A DNA stretch of 10,891 nt from RPQJ01 sp035691185 (GCA_035691185.1 DASSJN010000065.1:1-10891); one strand, 5' to 3'; positions 1-8,217 are shown, counted from the stretch's first letter. Numbers and translations are program-made. The notes: generated from the letters alone by a model not told the origin.

Positions 1-224
1 CGCCGGAGACCGTCTGCTACGAGATCTTCCGCGAAGTGCTGCGGCAGGCCGGCCAGTTCGATTTCCAGCAGCTCATGGTGCTCGCGCACTCCGACGTGAT
101 CGAGCGGCTGCTCGACGAGGAGTCCGCTGCGCTCGGCGAACTCGAGGTGCTGGTCGGCAAGCCGATCCGGCTCCAGACCGAGGCGCTGTACCTCCACGAC
201 CAGTACGACGTGGTGCTCATGTGA
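1..224 (+). CDS. rng: Ribonuclease G, C-terminal fragment
   Basis: This is the last 73 codons of an RNase E/G family endoribonuclease; the gene begins upstream of the window and is read in the frame starting at base 3. The visible part contains CYEIFREVLRQ, the stretch VGKPIRLQTEALY and the ending DQYDVVLM. These match the C-terminus of E. coli RNase G (VGKQVKVQIEPLY, then QFDVVMM) as remembered, and this tail is typical of RNase G rather than of the long RNase E. RNase G is a cytoplasmic enzyme that matures the 5' end of 16S rRNA and cleaves some mRNAs. The S1 and catalytic domains lie outside the window. The stop TGA at 222-224 overlaps the GTG start of yhdP, the same rng-yhdP order as in E. 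coli, so co-transcription and translational coupling are likely. Identification is firm; only the 5' part is missing. Confidence 0.93.
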   Translation, partial: PETVCYEIFREVLRQAGQFDFQQLMVLAHSDVIERLLDEESAALGELEVLVGKPIRLQTEALYLHDQYDVVLM

Positions 225-3200
225 CCGATTCCCTGCAGGCAGAGGGCCGCGGCTCTGCTCCCTCTCCCGCGCCGGCGGGAGAGGGCCGGGGCTTTGCTCC
301 CTCTCCCGCGCCGGCGGGAGAGGGCCGGGGTGAGGGCAGGCGGTCGTCCGCGCGGCATTGGCGCATCGTAGGCGGCACCGCCGCCACGCTGCTCGTGATC
401 GCGGCCCTGCTGATCACGGCGCTGCGCATCGCGATCGCCTACCTGCCCGAGCACGCGGACAGGTTGCGCACCTGGGTCGAGCACCAGACGCACACGCGTA
501 TCGAGTACTCGCAGCTCGATGCGCGCCTGCGGTGGTACGGCCCCGAAGTCGTGCTGCGCGGCGTGCGCGTGCTCGACGAGGACGGCACCCAGGCGCTGTT
601 CACCGCGCGCGAAGGCAGCGTGGGCCTCGACCTCTGGAACTTCCTCCGCACCGGCCAGTTCGTCGCCGGACGCGTGCACATGGACCGGGCCCGCGTGACG
701 CTCGTGCGGCTCGCCGACGGGCGCATACGCCTGCTCGGGCTCGCCGAGCGCCCGGCCGACCAGCCTCCCTTCGACTTCGACCGGCTGCCCGCGGGACGTG
801 TCCTGGTCGAGAACGCAACCGTCGTCTATCGCGACCTCATGACGGGTCGGCCGCCGCTCGAGCTGCGCAAACTCGCGGGAGAGCTGCGGCGCGACCGCGA
901 TTACGTGCGCCTGCAGGGCAGTGCCCGGCTGCCCGAGGCCCTGGGCTCGACGGCCGAATTCGACGTGCGACTGAAGGGATCGCTCGACGAGCGTGAGCAC
1001 CTCGACGCGCGCGTCGAACTCAACGTGGATGACCTCCGCCTCGCGGGGCTCGCCGATTTCGTGCCGCGCAAGTTCGCGCGTCCGCTCGACGGCCGCGGGC
1101 CGGTTCGCGCGGTGCTGGCGATCCGTCAGGGCGAGGTCGCCAACCTGCGACTCGGGCTCAACCTGCGCGACGCCGCCTTCGGTGTGCCGTCGCGGGACGT
1201 CCCACCCGTGGAGGTCGTCAGCGTGACCGAGCCGCGGCTCGAGCTCGCACCGGGCAACTTCATGCGTCACCCGACGGTCACCAAGACGATGCTCGAGCGG
1301 TCGGCGGAGTCGCTGCCCGCCGAGGTGCGGCTCGACGCGCTTGCGGGCGACCTGCGACTGCGGCGTGAAGGGCGAGCATGGGTGTTTCACGCCCGGGAGT
1401 TGCATGTGGAGCCGCCTGGAACGGCAGCCCGCGAGCCCGCGCGCATTGCCGGCCGTTGGTGGGGTCGTGCCGTCTCGCGTTTCGGCCTGACCCTCGACGC
1501 CGAAGACGTCGACGTGCAGCGCCTGTGGCCGCTCGCGCTCGCCTTGGCGCCGCCTGCGTTCGACCGGTGGGCCGGGCTGGCTCCGACCGGTCGCGTCGAA
1601 GCGTTGCACGTCGTGGCGACGCGCGAGCGAGCGGGGCTGCCACCGACGTTCAAGATCGACGCCGACGTGCGCGCGCTCGGGGTGAACGCGCACGGCCGCG
1701 TGCCCGGGATAGCGGGGTTGACGGCGCGGGTCGACGGCACCGAACAGCGCGGCTCGCTGCGGCTGGATGCCGAATCGGTTGCGCTCGACTGGCCACGGGT
1801 CTTCCGGCAGCCGATCCGCATGGAGCGCGTCGATGCCGACGTGACCTGGCGTCGTGAAGGGGAGACCTGGCTCTTCACCACCACGGGCGCCCGCCTCAAG
1901 CATGCACAGGCGCGCGCGACCCTCGACGCACAGCTGCAGTTCGTGAAGCCCTCCGTTTCACCGGTGCTCGACCTCGAGGCAGGCATCGAGGACATCGACG
2001 TCGCCGCGGTGCCCCGGTTCATTCCGGCCGGCAGGTTGCGCGAGCGCACCATCGCATGGCTCGATCGTGCGTTCGTGCGCGGCAGCGCCAGCAACGGCCG
2101 GCTGAGCTATCACGGGCCTGTCCGCAAGTTTCCGTTCCGTCACGGGGAGGGCAGCTTCACGGCGAGCGCAGACGCGCAGGGCGTGACGCTGGACTACTAC
2201 CCCGGCTTTGCACCGCTCACGCGCGCGGCGGGCCGCGTCGTGTTCCGCAATGCGAGCATCGAGGCCGACCTCGTCGCCGGCGACATCGGCGGTGTGCCGC
2301 TGGAGGCGACGACGTTCGCGATGAGCGACTACAAGGCGCCGGTGCTCGACATCGACGCGCGCGGCAGCGGCGACGTGCAGAAGGCGCTTGCGTACGTCCA
2401 GGGCAGCCCGCTCGGCCCGCGCATCGGCAAGGTGTTCATGGGCCTGCGCGGCAACGGCCCGGCACGCTATGACGTCGCGCTGGTCCTGCCGATCATGTCT
2501 AACGAGACCCGCGCGTCGCTCGGCGTCGCCGTGCCCGAGCGCGACTACCTCGTGCGCGCCACGCTCGCCGGCGTCGACGTCTCGGTGCCGGCGCTGCGCG
2601 CACCCGCCCAACGCGTCACGGGCGTGTTCGAACTGCACAACGAGCAGGTCACCGTGCCGTCGCTGCGGGGCACGATCCTCGACGGGCCGTTCGAAATGGA
2701 GGCGAGACCGGGGCGCACGACGCGCGAGGTGACCGCATCCGTCGACCTGAAGGCGACCGGCCGCGCGGCCGGCGGGAGGCTGCCTGCGTTCATCGGGCTG
2801 CCGACGACCGTCCGCATGACCGGCACCGCGGACTGGGAACTCCGTGGTCGCATCGAAAAGCGTGGCGAGGGCAACTGGCCGCTCACCTTCGACGTGACGA
2901 GTTCGCTCGTGGGACTCGAGGTGGCTGCGCCGCGGCCGTTCGCCAAGGCCCCGCCGGAGGCGCGGCCCACGCACGTGCGTATCGAGATCCCGGGCCAGCG
3001 GCCAGTCAACGACGTGACGCTCGCGTCGGGCACGGCGCGCGCGACGCTGCGGTTCGCGGAAAAGAACGGCCAGTGGCGCCTCGACCGCGGCACGGCGCGG
3101 TTCGACGGCCAGCCCGTGTCGCTCGGCCCCCAGCCCGGACTGCTGGTGGCCGGTGCGTGGCCGCAGTTCGATCTCGGGGAGTGGCTCGCGCTCGGCGACA

Positions 3201-4375
3201 CGCCGCCGCGGGCGCCCCAGGGCGCACAGGGACAGCGGCTCATGGACTGGCTCGGCCCGGTCGACGTGCAGCTCGAGCGCGCGACGGTGTTCGGGTTCGA
3301 GTTCCGCGACGTCGTCGCGAAATTGCGCGGAGAGGGCGATGCGTGGCGTATCGGCGTGAGCGGCCCGCACGCCGAGGGACAGGTCACCGTGCCGGATGAA
3401 CTCGCGCGCGGCCGGCCGATCGTGCTCGACATGAAGCGACTGCACCTGCTGGGCGCGCGGGACGAATCCACCTCCGGCACCTCGAAGACTGCGGCGCAAA
3501 CCGATCCACGCAAGCTGCCCGCGATCACGGCGCACGCCGACGAGTTCGTCTGGCAGGCACGGCGGTTCGGCAGGCTCGACGCCGTGCTGACGCGCGATCC
3601 GCGCGGCCTCACGATCGAGACCCTCGACACGACGGCTCCCGCGTTCACGATCAGGGCGCGGGGTTCGTGGTACGTGGAGACCGGCGCGCCGCGCACTCGC
3701 ATCGAAGGCACGCTCGACAGCACCGACTTCGGCGCCGCCGCGGGTTGGCTCGGGTACCGCGACGCGGTCGACGCCCGGAAAGCGCGCCTCGCTGCGAACC
3801 TCTGGTGGCCGGGTGGCCCGACCGGCGAGGCGATCAAATCCATGAACGGCACGCTGCGGCTCGTGCTGGAGGAGGGCCAGCTGCGCGACGTCGAGCCGGG
3901 TGCGGGCCGCATGCTCGGCCTGTTGAGCGTCGCCCAGCTGCCACGGCGACTGGCGCTGGACTTCCGCGACGTGACCGACCAGGGCCTCGCGTTCGACAGC
4001 GTCAAGGGCGACTTCGAGGTCCGCGCCGGCAACGCATTCACGCAGAACCTGCTGCTGAAAGGCCCTGCGGTCAACATCGGCATCGTCGGCCGGACGGGCC
4101 TCGCGAGCGAGGATTACGACCAGACGGTGGTCGTGAGTGGCAATACGAGCGGGCCGCTCGCCGTCGCGGGCGCGCTCGCGGCGGGGCCCGTCGTGGGCGC
4201 AGGCGTGCTGGTCCTGTCGCAGTTGTTCAAGGACCAGTTGCAGGGCCTCGCGCGCGTGTACTACCACGTGAGCGGGCCGTGGTCGGCGCCGGTGGTCGAG
4301 CGCATTTCCGGGCCGGCGGCCGGGACGGCACCGACCGCGCAGGCGGATGCCAGGGCGAGCAGGAGTCAACCGTGA
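221..4375 (+). CDS. yhdP: YhdP family AsmA-like envelope phospholipid transport protein
   Basis: A 1384-residue protein, somewhat longer than E. coli YhdP (about 1266). One signal-anchor helix lies at about residues 48-75 (IVGGTAATLLVIAALLITAL and following), after which the chain is a long beta-rich repetitive periplasmic region of the DUF3971/AsmA_2 type. The family's C-terminal signature GPVVGAGVLVLSQLFKD lies near residues 1322-1338, followed by a YYHVSGPWSAPVVERI-type ending. Family knowledge: YhdP, TamB and YdbH are bridge-like proteins that carry phospholipids from inner to outer membrane. The position directly after rng and ahead of tldD supports the call. The GTG at 221 overlaps the rng stop and has no clear Shine-Dalgarno sequence; no ATG, GTG or TTG occurs in frame between it and the membrane segment, so it is the only credible start. 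Residues 7-37 are an in-frame tandem repeat (separate entry) that appears foreign to the family. The stop overlaps the next gene by 4 bases. Confidence 0.93.
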   Translation: MTDSLQAEGRGSAPSPAPAGEGRGFAPSPAPAGEGRGEGRRSSARHWRIVGGTAATLLVIAALLITALRIAIAYLPEHADRLRTWVEHQTHTRIEYSQLDARLRWYGPEVVLRGVRVLDEDGTQALFTAREGSVGLDLWNFLRTGQFVAGRVHMDRARVTLVRLADGRIRLLGLAERPADQPPFDFDRLPAGRVLVENATVVYRDLMTGRPPLELRKLAGELRRDRDYVRLQGSARLPEALGSTAEFDVRLKGSLDEREHLDARVELNVDDLRLAGLADFVPRKFARPLDGRGPVRAVLAIRQGEVANLRLGLNLRDAAFGVPSRDVPPVEVVSVTEPRLELAPGNFMRHPTVTKTMLERSAESLPAEVRLDALAGDLRLRREGRAWVFHARELHVEPPGTAAREPARIAGRWWGRAVSRFGLTLDAEDVDVQRLWPLALALAPPAFDRWAGLAPTGRVEALHVVATRERAGLPPTFKIDADVRALGVNAHGRVPGIAGLTARVDGTEQRGSLRLDAESVALDWPRVFRQPIRMERVDADVTWRREGETWLFTTTGARLKHAQARATLDAQLQFVKPSVSPVLDLEAGIEDIDVAAVPRFIPAGRLRERTIAWLDRAFVRGSASNGRLSYHGPVRKFPFRHGEGSFTASADAQGVTLDYYPGFAPLTRAAGRVVFRNASIEADLVAGDIGGVPLEATTFAMSDYKAPVLDIDARGSGDVQKALAYVQGSPLGPRIGKVFMGLRGNGPARYDVALVLPIMSNETRASLGVAVPERDYLVRATLAGVDVSVPALRAPAQRVTGVFELHNEQVTVPSLRGTILDGPFEMEARPGRTTREVTASVDLKATGRAAGGRLPAFIGLPTTVRMTGTADWELRGRIEKRGEGNWPLTFDVTSSLVGLEVAAPRPFAKAPPEARPTHVRIEIPGQRPVNDVTLASGTARATLRFAEKNGQWRLDRGTARFDGQPVSLGPQPGLLVAGAWPQFDLGEWLALGDTPPRAPQGAQGQRLMDWLGPVDVQLERATVFGFEFRDVVAKLRGEGDAWRIGVSGPHAEGQVTVPDELARGRPIVLDMKRLHLLGARDESTSGTSKTAAQTDPRKLPAITAHADEFVWQARRFGRLDAVLTRDPRGLTIETLDTTAPAFTIRARGSWYVETGAPRTRIEGTLDSTDFGAAAGWLGYRDAVDARKARLAANLWWPGGPTGEAIKSMNGTLRLVLEEGQLRDVEPGAGRMLGLLSVAQLPRRLALDFRDVTDQGLAFDSVKGDFEVRAGNAFTQNLLLKGPAVNIGIVGRTGLASEDYDQTVVVSGNTSGPLAVAGALAAGPVVGAGVLVLSQLFKDQLQGLARVYYHVSGPWSAPVVERISGPAAGTAPTAQADARASRSQP
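241..330 (+). repeat. Tandem 39-bp palindromic repeat inside the yhdP 5' end
   Basis: Two adjacent 39-bp units begin at 241 and 280, and a third, truncated copy runs from 319 to about 330. Each full unit contains a perfect 26-bp palindrome (260-285 and 299-324) with 11-base arms CCCTCTCCCGC and GCGGGAGAGGG around a GCCG loop. Because 39 is a multiple of three the array stays in frame and encodes PSPAPAGEGRG twice. The palindrome followed by GGGCCGGGGTGAGGG resembles a family of dispersed intergenic palindromes that I recall from many high-GC proteobacterial genomes, where it often produces spurious proline/glycine-rich peptides. Here it lies within the only plausible yhdP frame, before the membrane anchor. 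Confidence 0.85.
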
Positions 4376-5214
4376 AGAGCAGGGTGGCGGCAATCCAGAT
4401 GACCTCGGGCGCGGACGTCGGGCGCAACCTCGACGCCGCGCGGACGCTGCTGCGCGGTGCGCGTCAGCAGGACGCGGGCGTGGCCGTCCTGCCCGAGAAC
4501 TTCGCGTTCATGGGGCGTGGCGAGGCGGCCAAGCTCGCGATCGCCGAGGAACCGGGGTCGGGCCCGATCCAGGCGTTCCTCGCCGAGGCGGCGCGCCAGC
4601 ACGGGCTCTGGGTCGTCGGCGGCACCCTGCCGATCAAGGTTCCCGGCGAAGCACGCGTCGCTGCGGCCTGCCTGGTCTTCGACGCCGAAGGGCGCCAGGT
4701 CGCCCGCTACGACAAGATCCACCTGTTCGACGTCGACGTGCCCGGCAAGCTCGAGAGCCACCGCGAGTCCAAGGCCGTACGGCCGGGTTCGCACCCGGTC
4801 GTGGTCGACACGCCGGCGGGCCGGCTCGGCCTCGCGGTCTGCTACGACGTGCGGTTCCCCGAACTCTTCCGCCAGTTGCTGGCCGAAGGGGCCGAGTGGT
4901 TCAGCCTGCCGTCCGCGTTCACGGTGCCCACGGGCCGCGCGCACTGGGAGCTGCTGCTGCGCACCCGCGCGGTCGAGAATCTCTGCTACCTCGTGGCCGC
5001 AGCGCAGTCCGGCTTTCACGAAAACGGCCGGGAGACGCACGGCGATTCGATGATCGTCGAGCCCTGGGGCCGGGTCGTCGCCCGATTGCCGCGCGGAACC
5101 GGCGTGATCACGGCAGAATTGGACCTCGTCCGGCAACGCCGGCTGCGGCAGGATTTCCCGGCCGTGGACCACCGCCGGCTGTCGCTCGGCGCCGCACCTG
5201 CCAAGGAAACATGA
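4372..5214 (+). CDS. Nit1/Nit2-type carbon-nitrogen hydrolase (nitrilase superfamily amidase)
   Basis: A 280-residue cytoplasmic amidase of the nitrilase superfamily. The Glu-Lys-Cys catalytic triad is visible: E42 in LPENF, K115 in RYDKIHLFD and C157 in the signature VCYDVRFPELFR. The length is that of a single-domain Nit protein with no fused domain. The CYDVRFPEL context and the YDKIHLFDVDVPG segment place it with the Nit1/Nit2/YbeM branch, whose studied members hydrolyse deaminated glutathione or omega-amides such as 2-oxoglutaramate; the actual substrate cannot be read from the sequence. The start is GTG at 4372, chosen because AGGAG at 4361-4365 stands 6 bases upstream and because VKSRVAAIQM matches the usual N-terminus. 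It overlaps yhdP by GTGA and tldD by ATGA, so it is translated within the same operon. A specific gene symbol is not assigned because Nit1 and Nit2 activities cannot be separated by eye. Confidence 0.9.
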   Translation: MKSRVAAIQMTSGADVGRNLDAARTLLRGARQQDAGVAVLPENFAFMGRGEAAKLAIAEEPGSGPIQAFLAEAARQHGLWVVGGTLPIKVPGEARVAAACLVFDAEGRQVARYDKIHLFDVDVPGKLESHRESKAVRPGSHPVVVDTPAGRLGLAVCYDVRFPELFRQLLAEGAEWFSLPSAFTVPTGRAHWELLLRTRAVENLCYLVAAAQSGFHENGRETHGDSMIVEPWGRVVARLPRGTGVITAELDLVRQRRLRQDFPAVDHRRLSLGAAPAKET

Positions 5215-6716
5215 AACCGACCATTCCCCCGCCGCTGTTCGCGCCACAGCCCGCCGCGCCAGGCACGGCCCTGGCGGAACGCGACCCGCTCGACGTCGCC
5301 CGTGCCGCGCTGCTCGCCCCGGCCGAACTCGACGAAAACCGCGTCGCGCGCGTGCTCGGCGACGTCATGGGCCACGCCGTCGATTACGGCGACATCTATT
5401 TCCAGCTCACGCGCGAGGAGTCCTGGGCGCTCGAGGACGGCATCGTCAAGGACGGTGCACACGCGATCGAACAGGGCGTCGGTGTCCGTGCGCTCGCAGG
5501 CGAAAAGACCGGGTTCGCGTACTCCGACGAAGTGATGCTGCCGGCGCTGCTCGAAGCCGCGCACGCCGCACGCGCCATCTCGCGTTCGGGCTCTGGCGGC
5601 TCCGTGCAGGCCTGGCACGCCACGGGCGGGCGCAGCCTCTACTCGGCCGCAGACCCGGTCGAGACGCTCGCCGACGACGACAAGGTCAAGCTGCTCGAGC
5701 AGATCGACCGCGAGGCCCGCGCGCTCGACTCGCGCATCACGCAGGTCATGGCGAGCCTGTCGGCCTCGCACGACACCGTGCTCGTCATGGCGAGCGACGG
5801 CACGCTCGCGGGTGACGTACGCCCGCTGGTGCGGCTCAACGTCAGCGTCATCATCGAGCACGACGGGCGGCGCGAGCAGGGCTATGCCGGCGGCGGCGGC
5901 CGCTTCGCGTACACGGAATTCCTGGCGTCGGGGCGGTGGAAGGCGCTCGTCAAGGAAGCCGTGCGCACGGCGCAGGTCAATCTCGAGGCGGTGCCTGCGC
6001 CCGCGGGCACGATGACGGTCGTGCTCGGCGCCGGGTGGCCCGGCGTGCTGCTGCACGAAGCGGTGGGCCACGGGCTCGAAGGAGACTTCAACCGCAAGGG
6101 CACGTCCGCCTTCAGCGGCCGCATCGGCCAGCAAGTCGCGGCCAAGGGAGTGACGATCGTCGACGACGGCACGCTCGTCGCGCGTCGCGGCTCGCTCAAC
6201 GTCGACGACGAAGGCACGCCCACGCAATGCACGACGCTGATCGAGGACGGCGTCCTGCGCGGCTACCTGCAGGACAAGCTCAATGCGCGCCTGATGGGCG
6301 TGCGGCCGACCGGCAACGGCCGGCGCGAAAGCTTCGCGGCAATCACGATGCCGCGCATGACCAACACCTACATGCTGCCGGGCCAGCACGCGCCGGAGGA
6401 CATCATCGCCTCGGTCGACAAGGGACTCTACTGCCGCAATTTCGGCGGCGGCCAGGTCGACATCACCTCCGGCAAGTTCGTCTTCTCCGCGAGCGAGGCC
6501 TACCTGATCGAAAACGGCAGGATCGGCCGCCCCGTGAAGGGCGCGACGCTGATCGGCAACGGGCCGGAGGTCATGGGCCGCGTCTCGATGATCGGCAACG
6601 ACCTGAAGCTCGACGACGGCGTCGGTACCTGCGGCAAGGAAGGCCAGGAAGTGCCGGTCGGGGTGGGCCAGCCCACGCTGCGCATCGAGTCGCTCACGGT
6701 CGGCGGCACGGGCTGA
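5211..6716 (+). CDS. tldD: Metalloprotease TldD
   Basis: A 501-residue protein, slightly longer than E. coli TldD (about 481) because of a proline-rich start. The zinc-binding HExxxH motif is present as HEAVGH (H282, E283, H287) within GVLLHEAVGHGLEGDFNRKG, the hallmark of TldD and absent from its partner. Near the C-terminus, TCGKEGQEVPVGVGQPTLRI includes C474, a conserved family segment. Family knowledge: TldD and TldE (PmbA) form a cytoplasmic heterodimeric protease that removes leader peptides, degrades small unfolded peptides (microcin B17, CcdA) and is used in some RiPP pathways. The ATG at 5211 is preceded by AAGGA (5203-5207) at 5 bases and overlaps the nitrilase stop as ATGA. The partner gene pmbA starts about 4 kb downstream at 10683 on the same strand. 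No RiPP-like precursor peptide is evident nearby. Confidence 0.97.
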   Translation: MKPTIPPPLFAPQPAAPGTALAERDPLDVARAALLAPAELDENRVARVLGDVMGHAVDYGDIYFQLTREESWALEDGIVKDGAHAIEQGVGVRALAGEKTGFAYSDEVMLPALLEAAHAARAISRSGSGGSVQAWHATGGRSLYSAADPVETLADDDKVKLLEQIDREARALDSRITQVMASLSASHDTVLVMASDGTLAGDVRPLVRLNVSVIIEHDGRREQGYAGGGGRFAYTEFLASGRWKALVKEAVRTAQVNLEAVPAPAGTMTVVLGAGWPGVLLHEAVGHGLEGDFNRKGTSAFSGRIGQQVAAKGVTIVDDGTLVARRGSLNVDDEGTPTQCTTLIEDGVLRGYLQDKLNARLMGVRPTGNGRRESFAAITMPRMTNTYMLPGQHAPEDIIASVDKGLYCRNFGGGQVDITSGKFVFSASEAYLIENGRIGRPVKGATLIGNGPEVMGRVSMIGNDLKLDDGVGTCGKEGQEVPVGVGQPTLRIESLTVGGTG

Positions 6717-6934
6717 TGTGGCTGCCGCGCCCGGTCTATGAAGCGAAGCCCTACGCGAGCATCCTGGTGGGGCTCGCGTGTTTCGCCGTGGCCTGGTGGG
6801 TGGAGCAATCGCCGCGCAGCGCGCTGTTCGTGCTCGGCGGGGGGCTCGTGACGATCGGCGTGCTGCTCGTGATGAAGCGCCGCGACTACCGCAGCACCCA
6901 GTCCGATTACGACCCGCGCGCGATCGACGAGTAG
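6716..6934 (+). CDS. Small two-helix membrane protein, function unknown
   Basis: A 72-residue protein that I do not recognise. After a short polar start (MWLPRPVYEAKPY) there are two predicted hydrophobic helices, about residues 13-28 (ASILVGLACFAVAWWV) and 35-53 (SALFVLGGGLVTIGVLLVM), joined by a short EQSPR loop. A basic and polar tail follows (KRRDYRS, then SDYDPRAIDE). By the positive-inside rule the KRR tail suggests that both ends face the cytoplasm. The ATG overlaps the tldD stop in the sequence TGATG, so translation is probably coupled to tldD; no independent Shine-Dalgarno sequence is seen. Its last 28 bases overlap the end of the opposing ATPase-FHA gene. A real gene is favoured over chance by the coupled start and the clean alternation of hydrophobic and polar blocks. 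No function can be assigned. Confidence 0.72.
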   Translation: MWLPRPVYEAKPYASILVGLACFAVAWWVEQSPRSALFVLGGGLVTIGVLLVMKRRDYRSTQSDYDPRAIDE

Positions 6935-8202
6935 GGCTCGCCGTCGTTCGCCTCGCCTTCGTCGTCGCCGTCGTAGTCCTCGTCGGTCAGCACGGTCGTT
7001 CGCGTCGCCCGGGAATCGTCCTCCGGCGCGGGCGGCGCCTCGTAGCGCGAATAGACGATCTCGTGCATGCCGATCTTGACGACGTCGCCGGGCGTGAGCC
7101 GGTGCCTGCGCACGCGCTTGCCGTTGAGATAGACCCCGTTGGTGCTGTTGAGGTCCTCGATCACGCTGCCGTCCGGCGTCGTGACGAGCTGCGCGTGGTG
7201 ACGGCTCACGAACTTGCTGTCGACCTGCAGGTCGTTGTCCGACGTGCGGCCGATGACGAAGCGTCCCGGCGCGATCAGCGCATTCTCGAGCTCGACGCCC
7301 TTGAGCGTCAGCACCAGGCGGCCGACCGGCGGGCGCGGATGCGGCGCAGTCTCCTCGAGCCGCGCCGGAATCAGGTTCGTGTGGGTGCGCGCGTGGTACT
7401 CCTGCCACTGCAGTTCCTCGATCGCCTCGTGCACCGTCGCGACGCCGACCGTGGGCTGGTCCTGCGCGAACGCCGCGAGCAGAGACGTGTCGCAGAGCGT
7501 GTTGATCAGGCGCGGGATGCCGCCGGTATAGCGGTAGACCAGCGGGAAGGTGTCCGGTTCGAAGATCTCGTACGTAGCGCCCGCGACGCCGAGGCGATGA
7601 CCCACGTAGGCCGCCATCTCCTGCTCGGTGAGCGCGTTCAGGTGGAAGCGCAGGCGCACGCGCTGCCGCAGCTGCGTGAGTTCCGGCGAATCGAGCCTCA
7701 CGTTGAGTTCGGGCTGGCCCGCGAGGATGATCCTGAGCACCTTCTCCTTGGTCGTCTCGACGCCCGACAGCAGGCGCACTTCCTCGAGCACCTTGTTCGT
7801 GAGGTTCTGCGCCTCGTCGACGACCAGCAGCACCTTGCGCCCGTTCGCGTACTGCTCGATCAGGAAGTTGTTGAGCGTCGCGAGCAGTTCCGCCTTGCGC
7901 ATCCGGAACGGGCTGAAGCCGAACTGCGCGAGCACGGCCTGCAGGAACTCGATCGGCGAGACCTGCGTCTGGTTGATCTGCGCGACGACGACGTCCTGGT
8001 CGATCTCCTTGAGGAAGGTTTCGATCAGTGTCGTCTTGCCGGACCCGATCTCACCGGTGATGACGACGAAGCCGTCCGTGAACCAGATCGTCGACTCCAT
8101 GTACGCCTTGGCGCGGGAGTGGATCTGGCTCGGATAGAGAAAGGCCGGGTCCGGGCTGAGCCGGAACGGGAGTTCCCTGAGCTTGAAGTGTTCCAGGTAC
8201 AT
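6907..8202 (-). CDS. ExeA-type AAA ATPase fused to a C-terminal FHA domain
   Basis: A 431-residue two-domain protein. Residues 1-270 are a general-secretion ExeA/GspA-type AAA ATPase: the family N-terminus MYLEHFKLRELPFRLSPDP, Walker A GEIGSGKTT (50-58), Walker B VLLVVDEAQ (124-132), a GQPEL segment (162-166) and a sensor-2-like GGIPRLIN (227-234). Residues 293-385 are a forkhead-associated domain with GR (318-319), SRHH (333-336) and DLNSTNGVYLNG (350-361), so the phosphothreonine-binding residues are intact. The tail (391-431) is acidic and contains TRTTVLTDEDYDG. ExeA proteins use ATP to help assemble the type II secretin through peptidoglycan. Here the periplasmic peptidoglycan-binding half and any membrane helix are replaced by FHA, so the protein looks cytosolic and signalling-linked. 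No secretion genes are adjacent. The start is fixed by family alignment; Shine-Dalgarno is weak. The gene has its own promoter region with a CRP-like site. Confidence 0.9.
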   Translation of the reverse strand: MYLEHFKLRELPFRLSPDPAFLYPSQIHSRAKAYMESTIWFTDGFVVITGEIGSGKTTLIETFLKEIDQDVVVAQINQTQVSPIEFLQAVLAQFGFSPFRMRKAELLATLNNFLIEQYANGRKVLLVVDEAQNLTNKVLEEVRLLSGVETTKEKVLRIILAGQPELNVRLDSPELTQLRQRVRLRFHLNALTEQEMAAYVGHRLGVAGATYEIFEPDTFPLVYRYTGGIPRLINTLCDTSLLAAFAQDQPTVGVATVHEAIEELQWQEYHARTHTNLIPARLEETAPHPRPPVGRLVLTLKGVELENALIAPGRFVIGRTSDNDLQVDSKFVSRHHAQLVTTPDGSVIEDLNSTNGVYLNGKRVRRHRLTPGDVVKIGMHEIVYSRYEAPPAPEDDSRATRTTVLTDEDYDGDDEGEANDGEPYSSIARGS

Positions 8203-8217
8203 GCAGGTGCCGTTTCC

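Noticed and set aside
17..1903. 628-codon open frame on the minus strand opposite yhdP
   Set aside because: It has arginine- and histidine-rich low-information composition, no recognisable domain, and lies fully antisense to a well-identified gene. Long antisense frames are expected from strong GC bias at third codon positions.
1958..4393. 811-codon open frame on the minus strand opposite yhdP and the nitrilase start
   Set aside because: Same explanation: shadow of the yhdP coding strand, with no motif and no ribosome-binding context.
5211..6934. A RiPP (microcin-like) biosynthetic cluster around tldD and the small gene
   Set aside because: The small protein is a two-helix membrane protein without a leader/core pattern, and no modification enzymes or exporter are nearby; the context is housekeeping.
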